Origin: Clavelina lepadiformis
Lineage: Eukaryota; Chordata; Ascidiacea; Aplousobranchia; Clavelinidae
Reading direction: 5' to 3'
Assembly (NCBI RefSeq): GCF_947623445.1
Contig: NC_135242.1
Span: forward strand, 20,646,001-20,710,000
Length of the DNA stretch: 64,000 bases
Both the position numbers and the translations under genes were made by a program. The notes below the pieces were generated by a model. That model was not told where the DNA came from. It did not search any database and saw nothing but the letters and a program-made list of their open reading frames with translations. Every line of letters begins with the position of its first letter. The first letter of the stretch is position 1. Shown here piece after piece: positions 23,859-37,294 of this stretch.

Positions 23859-26431
23859 AGAGCTTGTAGTCACAATCTGAAAAAAATTTGAGAAAACTCT
23901 GACTTCGCTGCACTTTATGAACTGTCACTTTCATTTCTTTTGTCATGTCGTGTCGGTTGATCATACGCTATGATGCTGTATCAACAACTTTAAGTTTTTA
24001 TATGGTTTTCTAAAAAAAAATAACGTAAAAACGTAATTTCAAAGTAAATCTTGCGAGCAAGGTACTGTTTTGTTTTTACTGAACCCGATATGCCATGAAA
24101 ACTCGATGGTACCTCAGCGGACAGTACAGCAAAGGCTGCAGTTAAAAAGCGGATAAGACAGAGGCGTATTTCTGCAACAAAACGAGTCTTCACCTAAACA
24201 CAACTTCAAACTATAGGCTATCTGTACAAGGCCTTGACATTACAGACCAACGTAAGGAAGATTACTTTCGATCATTCTTTGAATCAACGGTTATATAACA
24301 GAATTGTTTGCGTATAATGCTAATGCTCAGTACAAACTTTCTGAGTGATCGAGAATCGAGATGCAGTACTCAGTTTTGCCAGCCATTCTGTTATAAGGAA
24401 GAAGGTTCGGATAACAGTTAATGGTATTTAGCCTACTGTCCCGATAACGGATATTTCTGTTTTAGCTCCTGTGCTATATATGTATAGAACCGTAAGTGTA
24501 CGGCAACCTTTCTCCTAACTTTCACAGTAAAGGAAACTATGAGTTTTGTTTTGACAATGACAACACATGTATAAGAAAAATTCACAAAGTCTTCAGGACT
24601 TTGAAACTGCCCAGCAGTTCTTAAGGTGCCAAGCGCCTACGAAAATATCAACGCCTGGAGCTGAAAGTTAATTTGCAATTTTACGGTCACATTTCAGTTG
24701 CTTTGCGTGATGTTTGTGCTATAACACTGTAGAAGGAATTCTTTCTAGCAATCTGCGACTTGAAGAGAATAGTGGACAAAGGTTCAAATTACAGGGGTCA
24801 AGTCAATCATCCTACGGGGTTATAAGCTGCCAGTAACTGCAAACAAAGGAATTTTTGCTAAAAAGATAAAACGATACGTTAATAACTCATTTGTTATACC
24901 CGGTTAACCGATTTATTCGGACATCGCATAGGTAAAGTTGCTTCAGTCAACAGGTTATGACTATGAGTTAAGAAGCGATATCTGATTACTTTAACCCTAG
25001 TTAGAGTTACCACGTTGAATAAAAAAAAAGAAATCCTCTTGCTTTGAACTTAGGTTGACCAACGAGTAATCCAATATTGAAGCAGTAAAAACTATAAGTT
25101 GCACGTTATAGCAACTATTGGTAACCTTGTTACAGTTGGCATAATAATATAACCAGTCTTTTTCATAATGGCTTTAATGCCGATTCTAATTTTGGACGTT
25201 CTATGACGTAATTAAAGATGGAAAATTTGAAGTGTTACAATTCATCCATCTTACAGTTGTTCCAGGTTTTTCACAATATATTCTAGGAAACAAAATTTTA
25301 AATACCAGGCAGATGCAAAGAAAAAGTAAGACAATTTATACAGTAGTGTGTTTCTGTAACAGTATTTTCCTGTAGTCGTGCTCATTTCATTCTACCGCGA
25401 GAGGACGCTCAAGGTGAAGGTACAGCTGCTAAATCTCTGGTGCCTTTTTTCTGATGCAAATTAGCGCAGAACCAGAAGGCTTCAATGCTGGTTGATTAGT
25501 GAGGTGCTGTGGTGAATGCGGTCGCAGTGTGCTGGCCTTGGGCATTGCATATGTCACGTAAGAGTGTTGAGATAAGACGTGCTACCGATAACAGAAAAGA
25601 TTAAGATCTTGTACAGGAAAGCGCCAGATTAGAAACATTGTTTTCTTAACTTTCAAATTATTCTTTAAAGTTGAGTTTTGTTAAGGCATGATAATGTTTT
25701 TGTAGAGAGCTCCATGGCAAGGCCATCGTTTCAGACGTTTCACCATTTCTGATGTGGAATCAAAGGTTAAGTTATCACTATAGAAGTATAATAAAGTAGA
25801 GATAACATTATATTGATGACAGTGGCAATTACTTAACCCAGAATATCTCAGCATTATAGTAAGTTGGTAAAGTTGTTCAGTTATTTTCATCATATATCCG
25901 CCCTAGGTCAACTATTTAACTCCTATCTCTTTGGTGACGTCAATTTAAGACAAACAGAGCTTTATTTGCTCATCAAGTCCCACCGCGTAGCTCTGGCTAC
26001 ATTGTCAGATTGTTGACAGGCAGAACTTATCAGAGAAACAGCGCACAAAACAAAGATTAACCTTCTTGTAGAGTCGGTAAACGTTATAAACAGCAGAGAA
26101 AATTGACGCTATAAACGCAGTATTTATGAAAGCAGAAAGGCTAGAAGAGTTTACTACAGTTGTTCAAGCTTCTAGCTGGCTGGTGACCATGCGTCATTTT
26201 ACATCACAGAGGTGGCATTTTTGAGTCATAGTAAACAGGAGGGTGCACAACTTCTCAGGCTAGACGTGAGGAAACACAACCCCCAGTGTCTTACGCAGTA
26301 TTACTTATTATGACGTCACGTTTTGCCCCAATCAGTGGCGGTCAGTAGACAATGATGCGTATTGAGCACGTGATCCTTTTACTATAAAGACGTTGTTCGA
26401 TCACAGGGAATCTTATACTTAAAATAGGAAA
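23859..26431. other. Intergenic region upstream of the LAPTM-like gene
   Basis: About 2.6 kb without a recognisable gene on either strand. It contains the 3' flank of the preceding gene, a TGACGTCA at 25935-25942, and ends in the promoter-like block at 26311-26388. Confidence 0.55.
26311..26388 (+). promoter_or_regulatory. Promoter of the LAPTM-like gene: CRE, inverted repeat-free CCAAT, E-box, TATA
   Basis: In order: a full CRE palindrome TGACGTCA (26311-26318), a CCAAT box a few bases further on (in gccccaatcag), an E-box CACGTG (about 26368-26373), and TATAAA (26383-26388). The start codon follows at 26432, about 44 bp after the TATA box, so the 5' UTR would be very short. The motifs are seen directly; their use is inferred from spacing and from the good first exon downstream. 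Confidence 0.6.
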
Positions 26432-29400
26432 ATGAAATTAAAATGTAAAGCAACACATTTTTTCTTCTGTTTTCATCCAAAGTTTGACACAGGAACCTGG
26501 AGCATTGCGATTGCATTCGCTTGCGCGGTAAGTTGTTATTGTTACGTCATACCGGTATTGGTAGGTAATTAAATAATTTTTTCTGTATTTCATAAGACCA
26601 TGAAAAACAACTGATTGAAGTTTTGAAATTTCCAAAATGTACTTTTTGGTTGTACGTTGCATTTTTTGCTTAGTTGGTAACGATTGAGTCAAAGGGCATT
26701 TCTACACAGCATGTAACTGCTCATGGCTGCTTTTCAATCCGACTCGACTCGATATCCAGCTGTGGTGCAATTTTAACTGTGTCAGTTCGCCGTTCCATAT
26801 CGCTGAATTTCATCGTGTAGTGCAGATACGTCACAGATCTGCAATTTAGGTCACCAGTAGCGTCACAGATGTGATTGCCAGAGAAAAACCTCACAGTTTG
26901 TAGAAACGTCTTTGTCCAGAGCAAAAGAAAATCGTTCTTTCTCATGAATGTTTCCAATTTTCCATATCATTAAGCGCTTCAGTGGAAGATGGTAATTTCG
27001 AAATGCCACAGTAAAGACGCCAATTACCTGAACAGTAGCAGATTTATTGCCGAGTTAATTTATATTTTTTAGAAAATAGCGTCGGACAACCCACACCGAT
27101 ATCGATTGTTTGGACAGACGTAACTTATAAAGTGCCCTTTACCTTTACGACATTTTCCAACGTCACTTGTGGCTTAGTTCTGCAAAATGCTGCCTTTCAT
27201 TTCGTTTGTATTTTGCCGATAAATAAAGTTGGTGGCCTGGCGGCAAATACAATGCAAGGTTATTCGAGAAGGCTTGCCACTCGCTGCCGGCGTGAAACAG
27301 TATTTAAAGAAAGATCACCCGCTAACCTTTGGACTATTTTTATACCTTTTGCTTTAGTGATGTGTTTGTATTAGATCAGTTATTGACATTTGCGGCGTAT
27401 AAGATGTATCAATCATCAACATATTGTCCGGGTGGTTTGTTATAGAAAACATAAATCTGTATTTAGGCTGCCGCTACGTCATTTTAAACTATCCGCTGAG
27501 CGTATAAAGAATTAAATTAACCTCCTTCTGAAGCGGTTGATTGTTGGAACGGCTGTAAAAGTTTGCACATAAAACAGCTTAAGTTCTATTCCGTGGTTAA
27601 GACAGTAGACATAAAATGTTAGCAAGGCCGGACAAATTACTTTAGAGCTCACATGCTGTAGTTTTATTATGTCAAATCCCAAATGAATTCCAGTGTTTAA
27701 TTTGATGCGTAGGGTATCGGCGTGCGACATGACACTAGACACTCCAGTCAACGAACGAAATGTAACTCTACACCACAACCTACCTATAATCTTTCCAGAA
27801 GAGTTATTTGGCTTTCTGTGTTTCAGTATTGCTGGTTAAAGGACACCATAATTCCCAACTCGATGTAATCCTAAGAACGAATACCGAACATTGTAACCGC
27901 TCTAAATGTTCACATTTTGTCAACGTTGCACAGATGCTCCAGATAGCATTCGAAATGTTCAATAATAATTTAATAGACCGTACATACCGTACTGAAAACG
28001 TACACAATATGAACACATTTTGATTTTCACGTCGTTGTTAGGTCTACTTATTCGTAATGTGATTGCATGCGTGACGCTATAATAAACAGTCCCTGTCCCT
28101 GTAACATCATTTTTGTTAATTACTGACTATCTGTGTGTAGTCTCTGCAGATTAATCGTTCACAACTGCCAGGTTGCGTTGGCAGAATGCTTAATGATTCA
28201 GTTGTTAGGCAATAGCAGTCATAGTAAAAGTATTTTGGTACAATCTACTCTAACATATGTAACACTAATAAAGGATAAACATGTATGCTGATCGCCCTTC
28301 GTTTTCGTTTAATTGTTAAAAGCGGGTATAGTTTCATTGCTTGACGACGGTCGCTTTATGAAGTGTGTTTAAGTGTTGAAGTTACGCTCCGATGACCTAA
28401 AAGTTGAAGTACCCTCAAGCAAAATAACCCATAAAACAAAGAATTGGTAAACGTGTTTCTTTGCTGCAGGCCGATACATATGTTATTGAATTGCCTTGTG
28501 TCGATATTATACACGCTATACTGTACTACTTTGGGTGGAAAGTTTGGTTTGCGCCAAATGTTCCTGCTGATAACTTCGTTGCGTTTTCAAACGGGTTTCT
28601 TTGTAAAAGGACCAGTCGAGACGCTATATAGCGGTGTTTCATGACGTATATAGCGGATGGTTTTGCGGTGAAACCTCTTTTCCAAGCACATTACCCTTTC
28701 AAATATGTATTTGTAGGCGCCCGATTTCACCAGGATATATATTCTTTGGAGTGTGCGTGTATAGGGTAATGTACTTGGAAAAGAGGTTTCACCGCAAAAC
28801 CATCCGCTATATACGTCATAAAACACCTCTATATAGCGTCTCGATTGGTCCTTTTACAAAGAAAACCGTTTGTTCAAGCAGAGAAATTTGTGAGTTTTAT
28901 CTTAGCAAACGTCCGCCACTAAAACAACACATCGATCCTCCTGCGAAGAACGCAGACTGTATCGTCATAATGTATAATTATGATGTGACAAAATCTGTAC
29001 TAAAGCACTTCGCGTCTTGGACAGTATTGGTACGAAAGATTTGAACTTTAAACCGCTCGCTTGGTCGCTTGATTGATATTTCGTTATTGAAATTGTCAAT
29101 TTATTTAGATTCATTTGGGGTAAATAGGCTCATGCGTTTTGAATAGCAATATTTTTCGATCTATTTGTTATCGTTTTTTTAAGAAAAGTTTCCAGGTTCA
29201 CAAAAAAGCGTTTTTACTAATAATTATTAATATCAAGCATTTTGTCCTATAATATTTACAGTGGAAATTTTTCCTTCGCTTATACGCATACATAATAATT
29301 AGTTCTTTTATGGTAATAATTTCACCCAACATTTACACAACTTGCTCGGGTGCGGATGATTTGATTTATTTCCAGGGTAAAATCGGGTAAATCCGATACG

Positions 29401-32400
29401 AATCCTGTTCAAATTTGCCAGACCGTAAAATTTCTTCAGATTTTGGTCGAAGAAAAATGCTTGTAACTGTTGAAAGATGTTTAAGCCGACTTTAAAGTTT
29501 TAAAGCGCCAAATTTTGTACTTTGATTTTTTCACGTGGGTTATTGTTGGGAAATTATCTAGTTATTAATTATTTAATGGTGACTAACGAGTTCGCATTAA
29601 TGATAACGCGATCTTAAAATCAAAAGTCTGCTTTTCAAAACACCGTTTTTTTTTCAAGATTAACCCAAAAACCATTATAGCTCTTCTTACAGTTTTTCCG
29701 TTTTAACTTGGATTGAAAAACGCGCGCACTTCATGTTACTACGTCACAATACCTTTACAAAAGAATTTGCAATCGTGACAATGGACGCTTCTGTTAACAA
29801 AGGCACTGAAAACAGTGATTTACGGCGGGACAAAAACTTACACCATAACATGACGTCGCTATTTTGGACGGGAAGAACATGCGCAATAAACAAATTTTCA
29901 TTCCGCTTTTGCCAGTCTCTCACAGGTTGTCTTCTTACACAAAGCATCCGGTAATTAGCGGTTAAAAGCTTTGAAGAAAACGGAAACTGATTTCCTCCTT
30001 GGCAAAAATTACTCTGAAATCTATGTTGTAGCAGACGTTGGAAAAATCCCATTGAAACAAAAAGCGTGATGTACAGCAAATAGGTCACGAATCAAACCGC
30101 ACCGTTCCATTTTTAAAGTCGATGTATATTTTTGACACAATCTGTGAATTTCTGACGTAATATGTCGCGCATATCGATCCCTGGCCCTGATTGACGATAT
30201 GACACGATGCATTGGCCTCGTAATATTACATTTCTTGTTCGAATTTTTATTTTTGGCTCTTGCTGATTGGGCTTGTCTTGTTGTGAAGCAGGTTTCGTTT
30301 CGGCACCATCGTCGTTTGTTACGTAATAATAGCCTCTGAACGTGACTGGACGGAACCCAAAAGCAATAATTTTCGCTTTTACAATGAAATGATCTGGCAC
30401 GTAATTAGAAACTTCCATGTCGTGATTCTGTTCTATAAATAGTTAAAAAAACTACCGATGTATAATTATATTGCTGGAAAATAGCCACTAGCGATACGTG
30501 TGTTTACGATCCATGGTCACTTTGAAAAGCATTTCCCCAACGTCACAATATAAGGTTTTACGTGTATGACGTCATAAAACGGATAGATTGGCAGATGTTT
30601 CAATCAAATGATCAAAACCCGTTGCATTCGATCGGCCACGATGGACAAAATTAAACAAGAGAAGTCGGTAGTACGTCACAAATGAATCGAGCTTCTTCGA
30701 CATGCTTTCTCAAACTTATTCGAACGTTGTCAGACTAACTTTTCTAATTTTGTCAAAATATTGTATGTCGTCGCTGAGACATGTTTAATCCGGCTGAGGT
30801 CCATTATTTGGCGAGTCACACTGTAAATTCTGTTGACTTTTTGTGAGTTTTAGTTTTATCCTTTGTTAGATCACTGACGTCACAATACGAATGTAAATAA
30901 AAGTTAAATGCATCCCTTTCATAGACATCGATCCTATTATAGGAACTTTTCTACAAAACTAAATTTTTGTTTAAACAGTCGAAAGGTTAAAACAGTTTCA
31001 ACTCCGGGCTAAAAACTTTAATAAACAGCATTCAGAAAGCTTTAATTTACATCAAGTAAACATTGTAAAGTGGTAACGTGATGCTTAAAATTGGTCTTCG
31101 AAAAGTTAAAACTATTTCGTATGCCGAAAAAGCGCCTTGTCTAAATGAGAAACCAAGCCAAAAAAATTTCGTTACATCACGAGGCGTTTACGTGTTTTAC
31201 ACAACGCGAAATGCTTAGTTAATAAGTAACTTTACACCCAACAATTCTTGCTGGTAATACTGTAGGTCTACCACTTGGTGTAAGTCGGTCATAAAACCAG
31301 CTTCTTACTTGTGTTTCTTGTCAAGTGTTTTGTCGTTTAAGGTGTTAGCTCACCATATTGTGGCACAGTTTTTATGAAATCCATTCTAATTAAATTTTTT
31401 TCTGTTAAATTATGCAGGATATCGATTCTAAGCGATCCCAGGTACCTTGTCATGTGCCTTTCATGTTTCATCATAAATTACCATTCTGTCGTCATAATAA
31501 GACGAATGATAACAATTTTTCTTTTGTTGAGTAATCACTGTTCAAACTTCTTTTGTTTTGTAACTATGGGCAGCCAATAAGTGTTGTCGTCTCACGTGAT
31601 GTGACGTCGTATGTTATAATCAGGTGTTTGTGACGACACCGATATCGTACGATATGCGAGCCATCTCTAAAACCAACAAGGAGTGATTGAACGTTTCACA
31701 AGGACAAAACTTCATAACCTTAATCATGAACACTTTGTTAAAATATTCGTTTACCGCCGTTTTAAGTACGCACCGCGGCATAATTATGAATTGAGTTGTT
31801 TCGTTGCTAACGCAAGCCGTAAAAAAAGCAACAAACAACAAATTGGCAACTGTGTGAAACCAAATGCAGTAATACACGCACCACTGCAATTGCTAAACCG
31901 CTCATAGTTTACAAAACACAGTAATCTAAACCAAACCGAGAAACTAGACATGAATTTATATCAGACTTGGCAATTTTTGGTTTGGCTACAACTTAAAAGT
32001 GATTTTCTCCTAAATATACCCCCACCCCCTACGAAACAGATTTTTTCCTAGAATTTTAAGGAGACCACTTTCAGCCGATATACGATGACGCAATCTGCTT
32101 TTCTCGTTTACGTAATCTGAGGTACAAATCTAGAGCGTTTGTCATTATGACGTCAAACTGTTTGTTATCAGATCCACTATTACTCTTTGGCATCAGCTAG
32201 TGGTCGAAGTTGTTTATCATAAACACTTCTTTATTCTCACGTATCAATTTTATGTTATCGATTTCAGGTTTTGTTTGCTGCCATGTTCACATTGACGTTG
32301 TCATATTCTGCCCCAAAATGTGCCTGCCCACAAATTTGGGAACACATTGACGTTTTGCCGACGGGTAAGTCATCTAAAATAACTTGCTCTTAGCATTTGC

Positions 32401-35249
32401 TAACGTTAAATTTTAAATGGTTTTAGGCTAATGAGAATTATAGTTTGAACATTCAGTTGTTATTTCCCATGCAAATTCGTTTTTGATATTCAATACGTTA
32501 ACTGAACTGAAGCCTTTTCTAAATTCTGTTTTTTGTTTTTCAGCATTTAAAGTGATTTATGTTCTACTTCTGTTATATTTTACTGCCCTACTGGTTGCGT
32601 GCGTTTTAACCATTTATGGGACATTTAAGGTGAGTTTAACGACCGTTATTCAGTCGTGAAACATAAACTTATTAAAATTTATTCATTCCAATAGCTATTG
32701 CTGCTTGTAACGTTAGGTCAGACCTAAGAGCCTGCATACCTTTGTTGCCGCGATTGCGATAACGGTATGTTGATATTTTTCGACAGGCGCAATACAAGAA
32801 ACTCCCAATGTTCATTATAATGATGATATTCACCGAACTGGCTTTTATTGGAATTTCCATCTTCGTATTCGTGCAGTTGGCTCATATCGAAGAATATCTC
32901 TTGTTTGACAACGATACTTACTGGAATATGGCCAGGATGGTATATGATGTTGATTTATTATTTATTTTTCCTTTATACGACTCTGCTTTAATAGATTAGT
33001 GTTCTTAGATTGCAATGCTAACATCTTGTATTGTTTCAATAACAATATTACCAACACTCACCTAGTTATTAGTAGTTATTGGTTTGCTAACAAGTTGTTT
33101 AACTTGTTTTAACTCACGTTGTTTATCCGACCAGCACATGCTTGGCGCTGAGATCTAATCACATACAGTCATACCCATGGCAAAAATATGGAAAGCAAAA
33201 CACAGCTTACGTCTTGATATGGGGCTGTGCGGCATTATTGCACCATTTTGATCAATGTTTAAATCGGTTAAAGGGCGTTTACTCATCATAAATTAGAAAA
33301 TTATTCCTCTGTGAATCCTAAACAAACCTCACCTATGCTACGTTAAAAATAGCACATTGTCTAGGTATTGAAAGACGACCTGATGAATAGCGTCGAAAAG
33401 ATGATGGATTTGATGAGTGAGTTGCTCAAACAATTGCTTGACATTGACATGTCTGAAAGTCTCAATCTGGATATGCTTATGGATGCTGTATGTGTTTCAC
33501 TAATTTTTCAGTAAAGTTCGTTTAGTTTTCTTAGCGTTTAATTCATATGTGTTGTGAATTTTAATAACACAGCCAATCTTTCCCGCTGTTCTTTGAAATT
33601 GATTTGTGTGAGTGGCGATATTAACATAATTAAAACTTACCGTTATATCGCATTATATTATTATACCGTACTGTTATCGTCTTTTACATGGCCATATCAT
33701 TTTCTTACAAGTACGTCATGAGGTTAGACTCAATTTTGATACATGGTACTTACCGACTACTTTTCATATGCGCAGGCTTTGAAAGACGAAGTGCTGGTTG
33801 TACTGGGAGGAATGAAAAGACTTATGTACATGTCAGCTGTCTTGTTGCTTTTGGGAATTAACACGTTCTTCGTAAGTTCAATTAATTTTTATAGCAGAAA
33901 TATTTCATAAATTTTGATGACTCTCTGAAGTAAATTCTTATGCGATTACCTAAAGCACCCAATCCCGTAAACACCCAGTTAAACGTTATTGTGGTCATTG
34001 TAACTATGACTTTCAGGTTTTGAAATTTAAATAACGTTATCAAAGTATATCTGAAAGGAATAAAAAAATGCCATATGTAAGGAAACTGAAGCAAGTTGAC
34101 TTGTGCTGTGCTGATATTAATCAAGTATAGACGACCTTGCTGTAAAGCAAATACAATTAGTTCGTTTCTCTGCTGTTACGACAATTTTGTGATATTGCCA
34201 TTAAACGTGTGTAACCCCGTCCAAGGTCCTGTAGACACAACACACTGTTACGCTCTAGTAACCCGCTTTTTCATGCAAGAAGAAATGCGGTATCGAATGA
34301 CCTGTATAACGTGAGTCTCTTAACGTTTTTCTGTGTTTATTGACGGAAAACTTCGAGCTTGGTCATTTCCCCATGTCGGTCGACCTATATAAGCTTGCCA
34401 ATAGTACAGTAGTTTGACACACTGTGGCCCCTATCTGTTGTAAAGTGTCTACGTAACATTACACAGCAACAAGCAACCAGGGTATAACACATTGAGACAC
34501 CCTGCACAGCACCACACGATATGGTTGGCATTTCGGTTTCTATCAAATTAACCCATGTTCCATGTGTATCCTTGTTCATCCATGTTCCATGTGTATTTTC
34601 CCTTATAGGACACTTAGATACTGTAATTACCGAAGCGTTTTTCATCTACGTTTCGAAGCTTTCTTTCAATTTTAATTAATAACGATTTTATGCCTGGTGC
34701 GATCAGAATTGATCCCCCAGTGGTTCGTTTCATAACTTTTGTGTTCTCTGTGTTCCAGATTACGTCGGTGCTAGTGGTTGGATCGCATTATATGAGATTA
34801 AAGAATGGCCTGGTACGAACTTACACGGGGGTGCCTGGTCTGGTAAGTCTATTAACCATATAGATAAACGTGTCTGTGTTATTGATAAATTTCAAGCAAA
34901 CGGAGAGATAAGATAATCGTTTTGATCTGGAGCGTCTTAATGACATTTCCACGTGGTTCAGACTTTGTTATTTAAAACGTAAGGACAACAAGTGACACAT
35001 ACGGGCTAGTCCTGCGTAGGATACAAAAGTTGTTTTTTCTTGCAGGTCATGTCAAAAGTGGTTTTGTCGAACTCTGCTAGGAGCACGGCATCTGATACTA
35101 TGAGCGACGATTGTTCGGGAACTCCTTTGAAGGAGATAAGGCGACTTCGCTCCAAGGATTATAACAGCTCGACCCGGAGTTCAAAGAGGCTTTACAATCT
35201 GGAAAAATTAGACGTCGAAAATCACTTTCCTAAAGGAGACTTCTTATGA
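26432..35249 (+). CDS. LAPTM-like four-pass membrane protein
   Basis: Eight exons: 26432-26527, 32268-32364, 32544-32629, 32787-32939, 33365-33487, 33776-33871, 34759-34842 and 35046-35249. They total 939 nt (312 residues), in phase. The first exon is far upstream, but it joins cleanly: its end supplies the first half of transmembrane segment 1 and the next exon the second half. Its start, CFHPKFDTGT, resembles the CxHVRTGT signature before the first membrane segment of LAPTM4/LAPTM5 lysosomal proteins. Membrane segments lie at about residues 23-45, 68-92, 101-124 and 203-228. The loop between segments 3 and 4 (125-202) is long, Cys-free and rich in Met, Leu, Asp and Lys; it looks helical and replaces the usual short lumenal loop. 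The tail (229-312) is Ser/Arg-rich. By family a late endosomal or lysosomal location is likely. A divergent tetraspan protein of another family cannot be excluded. Confidence 0.8.
28588..28873. mobile_element. Foldback (MITE-like) element in intron 1 of the LAPTM-like gene
   Basis: Two arms of about 112 bp (28588-28699 and about 28763-28873) are near-perfect reverse complements around a loop of about 65 bp. Each arm begins with CAAACGG-like sequence, then TTTCTTTGTAAAAGGACCA and a GACGCTATATAG block. It has no transposase. No convincing target duplication is visible at the ends, so the element family is left open. Two open frames across it read the same arm from opposite sides and are not genes. 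Confidence 0.75.
30113..30418 (-). CDS. Uncharacterised 101-residue open frame, antisense in LAPTM intron 1
   Basis: A single open frame of 101 residues starting MEVSNYVPDHFIVKAK and ending CVKNIHRL. Its mixed, non-repetitive composition is more protein-like than most chance frames here. An in-frame stop (TAA) precedes the start codon by about 21 bp, and a splice acceptor-like TATAG lies between the two, so it could be a single-exon gene or a last exon. No family is recognised and no partner exon was found. It may be chance. Confidence 0.25.
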   Translation of the reverse strand: MEVSNYVPDHFIVKAKIIAFGFRPVTFRGYYYVTNDDGAETKPASQQDKPNQQEPKIKIRTRNVILRGQCIVSYRQSGPGIDMRDILRQKFTDCVKNIHRL

Positions 35250-36984
35250 TCGCTACGTGACATGATAAGCCAATTATCATATGAATTAGCACGCGATAAG
35301 CCGCTGTACACTGAACCTATCAGAAAGGTCCTAGCCCACTCACTGTCCTGCCGTGTTTGACCTGAAAATCCATGACATGCTTTTTCTCTATATTGCCTGT
35401 GTCATAGGTCACTAATTATTTTTACACATTCACTGGTACTACCGGGCTACAGCACTTACTGGGGCGGTGTGTTTCTTTAATTTTTGAAGGAATTGGTATT
35501 TTTTCCAGTGCCCGAGGAATTGCATCCACGCAAACTTTACATCCTCAAGCTACTAAAAGGCATTATGTTTTGATAACAAGTACTGCTAAACCGTATAAAG
35601 TAATAATTTTAACGAAACCGGTTAAAACTGGTTATCACACAACAAATTGTGTCCTTGGGTGCAACTACGCGTGGGTGTAAGACCGTGGTTGCCAATTTTA
35701 CCTGCTAAATAGATATCTTATTTATTGTGTAGGCACGGTTCTGTTTTAAAACAAATCTAAAGTCGTACTAATTTTGTATCAGATTTTTTACTTCATAGAT
35801 ATTACACCATTATTACCACCTTGTATCCTAAAACGAACAACAATTTCGACGTAGTTTGACGTAACGATTTTCGTCATTTTTACAAAAGAATTGCTCCTTT
35901 ATTACGTCTTCCCCACTTCTTGTATCTTTCGCTAGAGACGCATTGCTTTAATTTAACGTCGAAGTGCATTCGTACGCCCCCAGTGTTCTTATGTCTCTTC
36001 TGCAATCTTTATGCAAATGAAATGACAGCTGTTAGCTAGCTAGATGAAGTATTATTACGTCATACATATTTACGTAATTAAGGTTAATCCTGTTTTTCTT
36101 CGTTGTTGCTTGGTCCCAGTTATGTTGTCTGATGATCTTACAGACTGTGCCAAATTTACTGCAATTATTTTACTATTATTATTTCTTTTTGTGTAACAAG
36201 CGCGTTTTTGATACAACACGGTTGTATTTGTAGCTGTATGTGAAACTGCACGAAGGATGATTAATTCATCCTGTCGACTTGCCAACTGTTTGGTTAAAAG
36301 TTCTAAGTATATTTCGAGAAGCATTATTCGAGTATAAGATGCTCGTATGCTTTGTCATATGCGCGAGCAATGATTGTAAAAGCCGAGTAAGTTCTGTTAT
36401 CACACCATCTTCGCTGTTATTACATTTAATTATTGTCATTGTGCCTTGTCCTAATGTACTTGGGGACGTTTCAATACGGACAGAAACTTTTCCGATGAAT
36501 TATTTTATCAACGTAACAGAATTGATCCAGGCTTAAATGGAGTCTCTCTCAACGATTTCGTCTAAAATCTTAAAAACGATTTTAATTGATGTGGTCATTA
36601 TGGAAATAGTTAAAACTGATATTGTTTCGTTGCAACAACTATTTGGCATCTTTTGTATTAACCAAAATCGAACATTTTTCACTCGGCAATTACCGCGCTT
36701 GCTTGCTTCAGCGAAGTCTTTATTGGCAAACCACGTAATTTGAATTATTTGTTACACTAAATCATAATCATTATTGACTGTTGTTAACCACTTTGTTTAA
36801 TTTTGCTGTAAGTTTTTGTATGTTTGCTGTTTTTATGAAATACTGACACGGCCTAGCATTGTGCATCACCGAACGAGACGCTGCAATACAACACCAGTAT
36901 GTTAACTCAACCGTTGCCGTGTGAAACCAAATGTTTTCAGGAAACGTTATCATAATAGCCTACCCTAGAGTCTAGACTCTAGAC

Positions 36985-37294
36985 CAGGGGTGGGCAACAT
37001 ACGGCCCGCGACGGGATTTTGAGCGGCCCGCAGACTTTCCGGTCTTACATGATAATGTGGCCGCAGGCCGCATCCCTGTATTGCGTCACTGAATAAGTCC
37101 AAGTTTGCCAACCTGAGAAAGATGGCCATGAATCTACTTGCTCTGTTCGGGTCTACATACATTTATGAGCAAACATTTTCGACCATGAACATTAATAAGA
37201 CAAAGCTGCGTTCCAATCTATTCAGCAATCCGGCCCGCCAAGTACTTCATTTTCTCATATCAGGCCCGCCGACCGAAGAAGTTGCCCGCCCCTG
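36985..37294 (+). mobile_element. Non-autonomous hAT element with perfect 8-bp target duplication
   Basis: The ends are CAGGGGTGGGCAAC and, inverted, GTTGCCCGCCCCTG, giving terminal inverted repeats with one mismatch in 14. The 8-bp direct repeat CTCTAGAC flanks it at 36977-36984 and 37295-37302. The 310-bp body keeps a fragment of the transposase C-terminus, so it is an internal deletion of a full element. Confidence 0.95.
37095..37220 (+). pseudogene. hAT transposase C-terminal fragment
   Basis: About 42 codons remain in frame, including NLRKMAMNLLALFGSTYI, EQTFSTMN and KLRSNL. This is the hallmark of the hAT C-terminal dimerisation region in Charlie/GTF2IRD2/ZBED-like transposases. The catalytic domain and zinc finger are missing, so it cannot be functional. 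It lies wholly within the element at 36985-37294 and names its family independently of the ends. Confidence 0.85.

Noticed and set aside
28587-29044. Open frames of 79 and 136 codons on opposite strands
   Set aside because: They read through the two arms of the foldback element and give nearly the same peptide; this is a product of the inverted repeat.
32283-32364. Starting the LAPTM-like protein at the Met at 32283
   Set aside because: The frame is open upstream to an acceptor at 32267, and the exon at 26432 supplies a signature motif and the missing half of the first membrane helix in the right phase.
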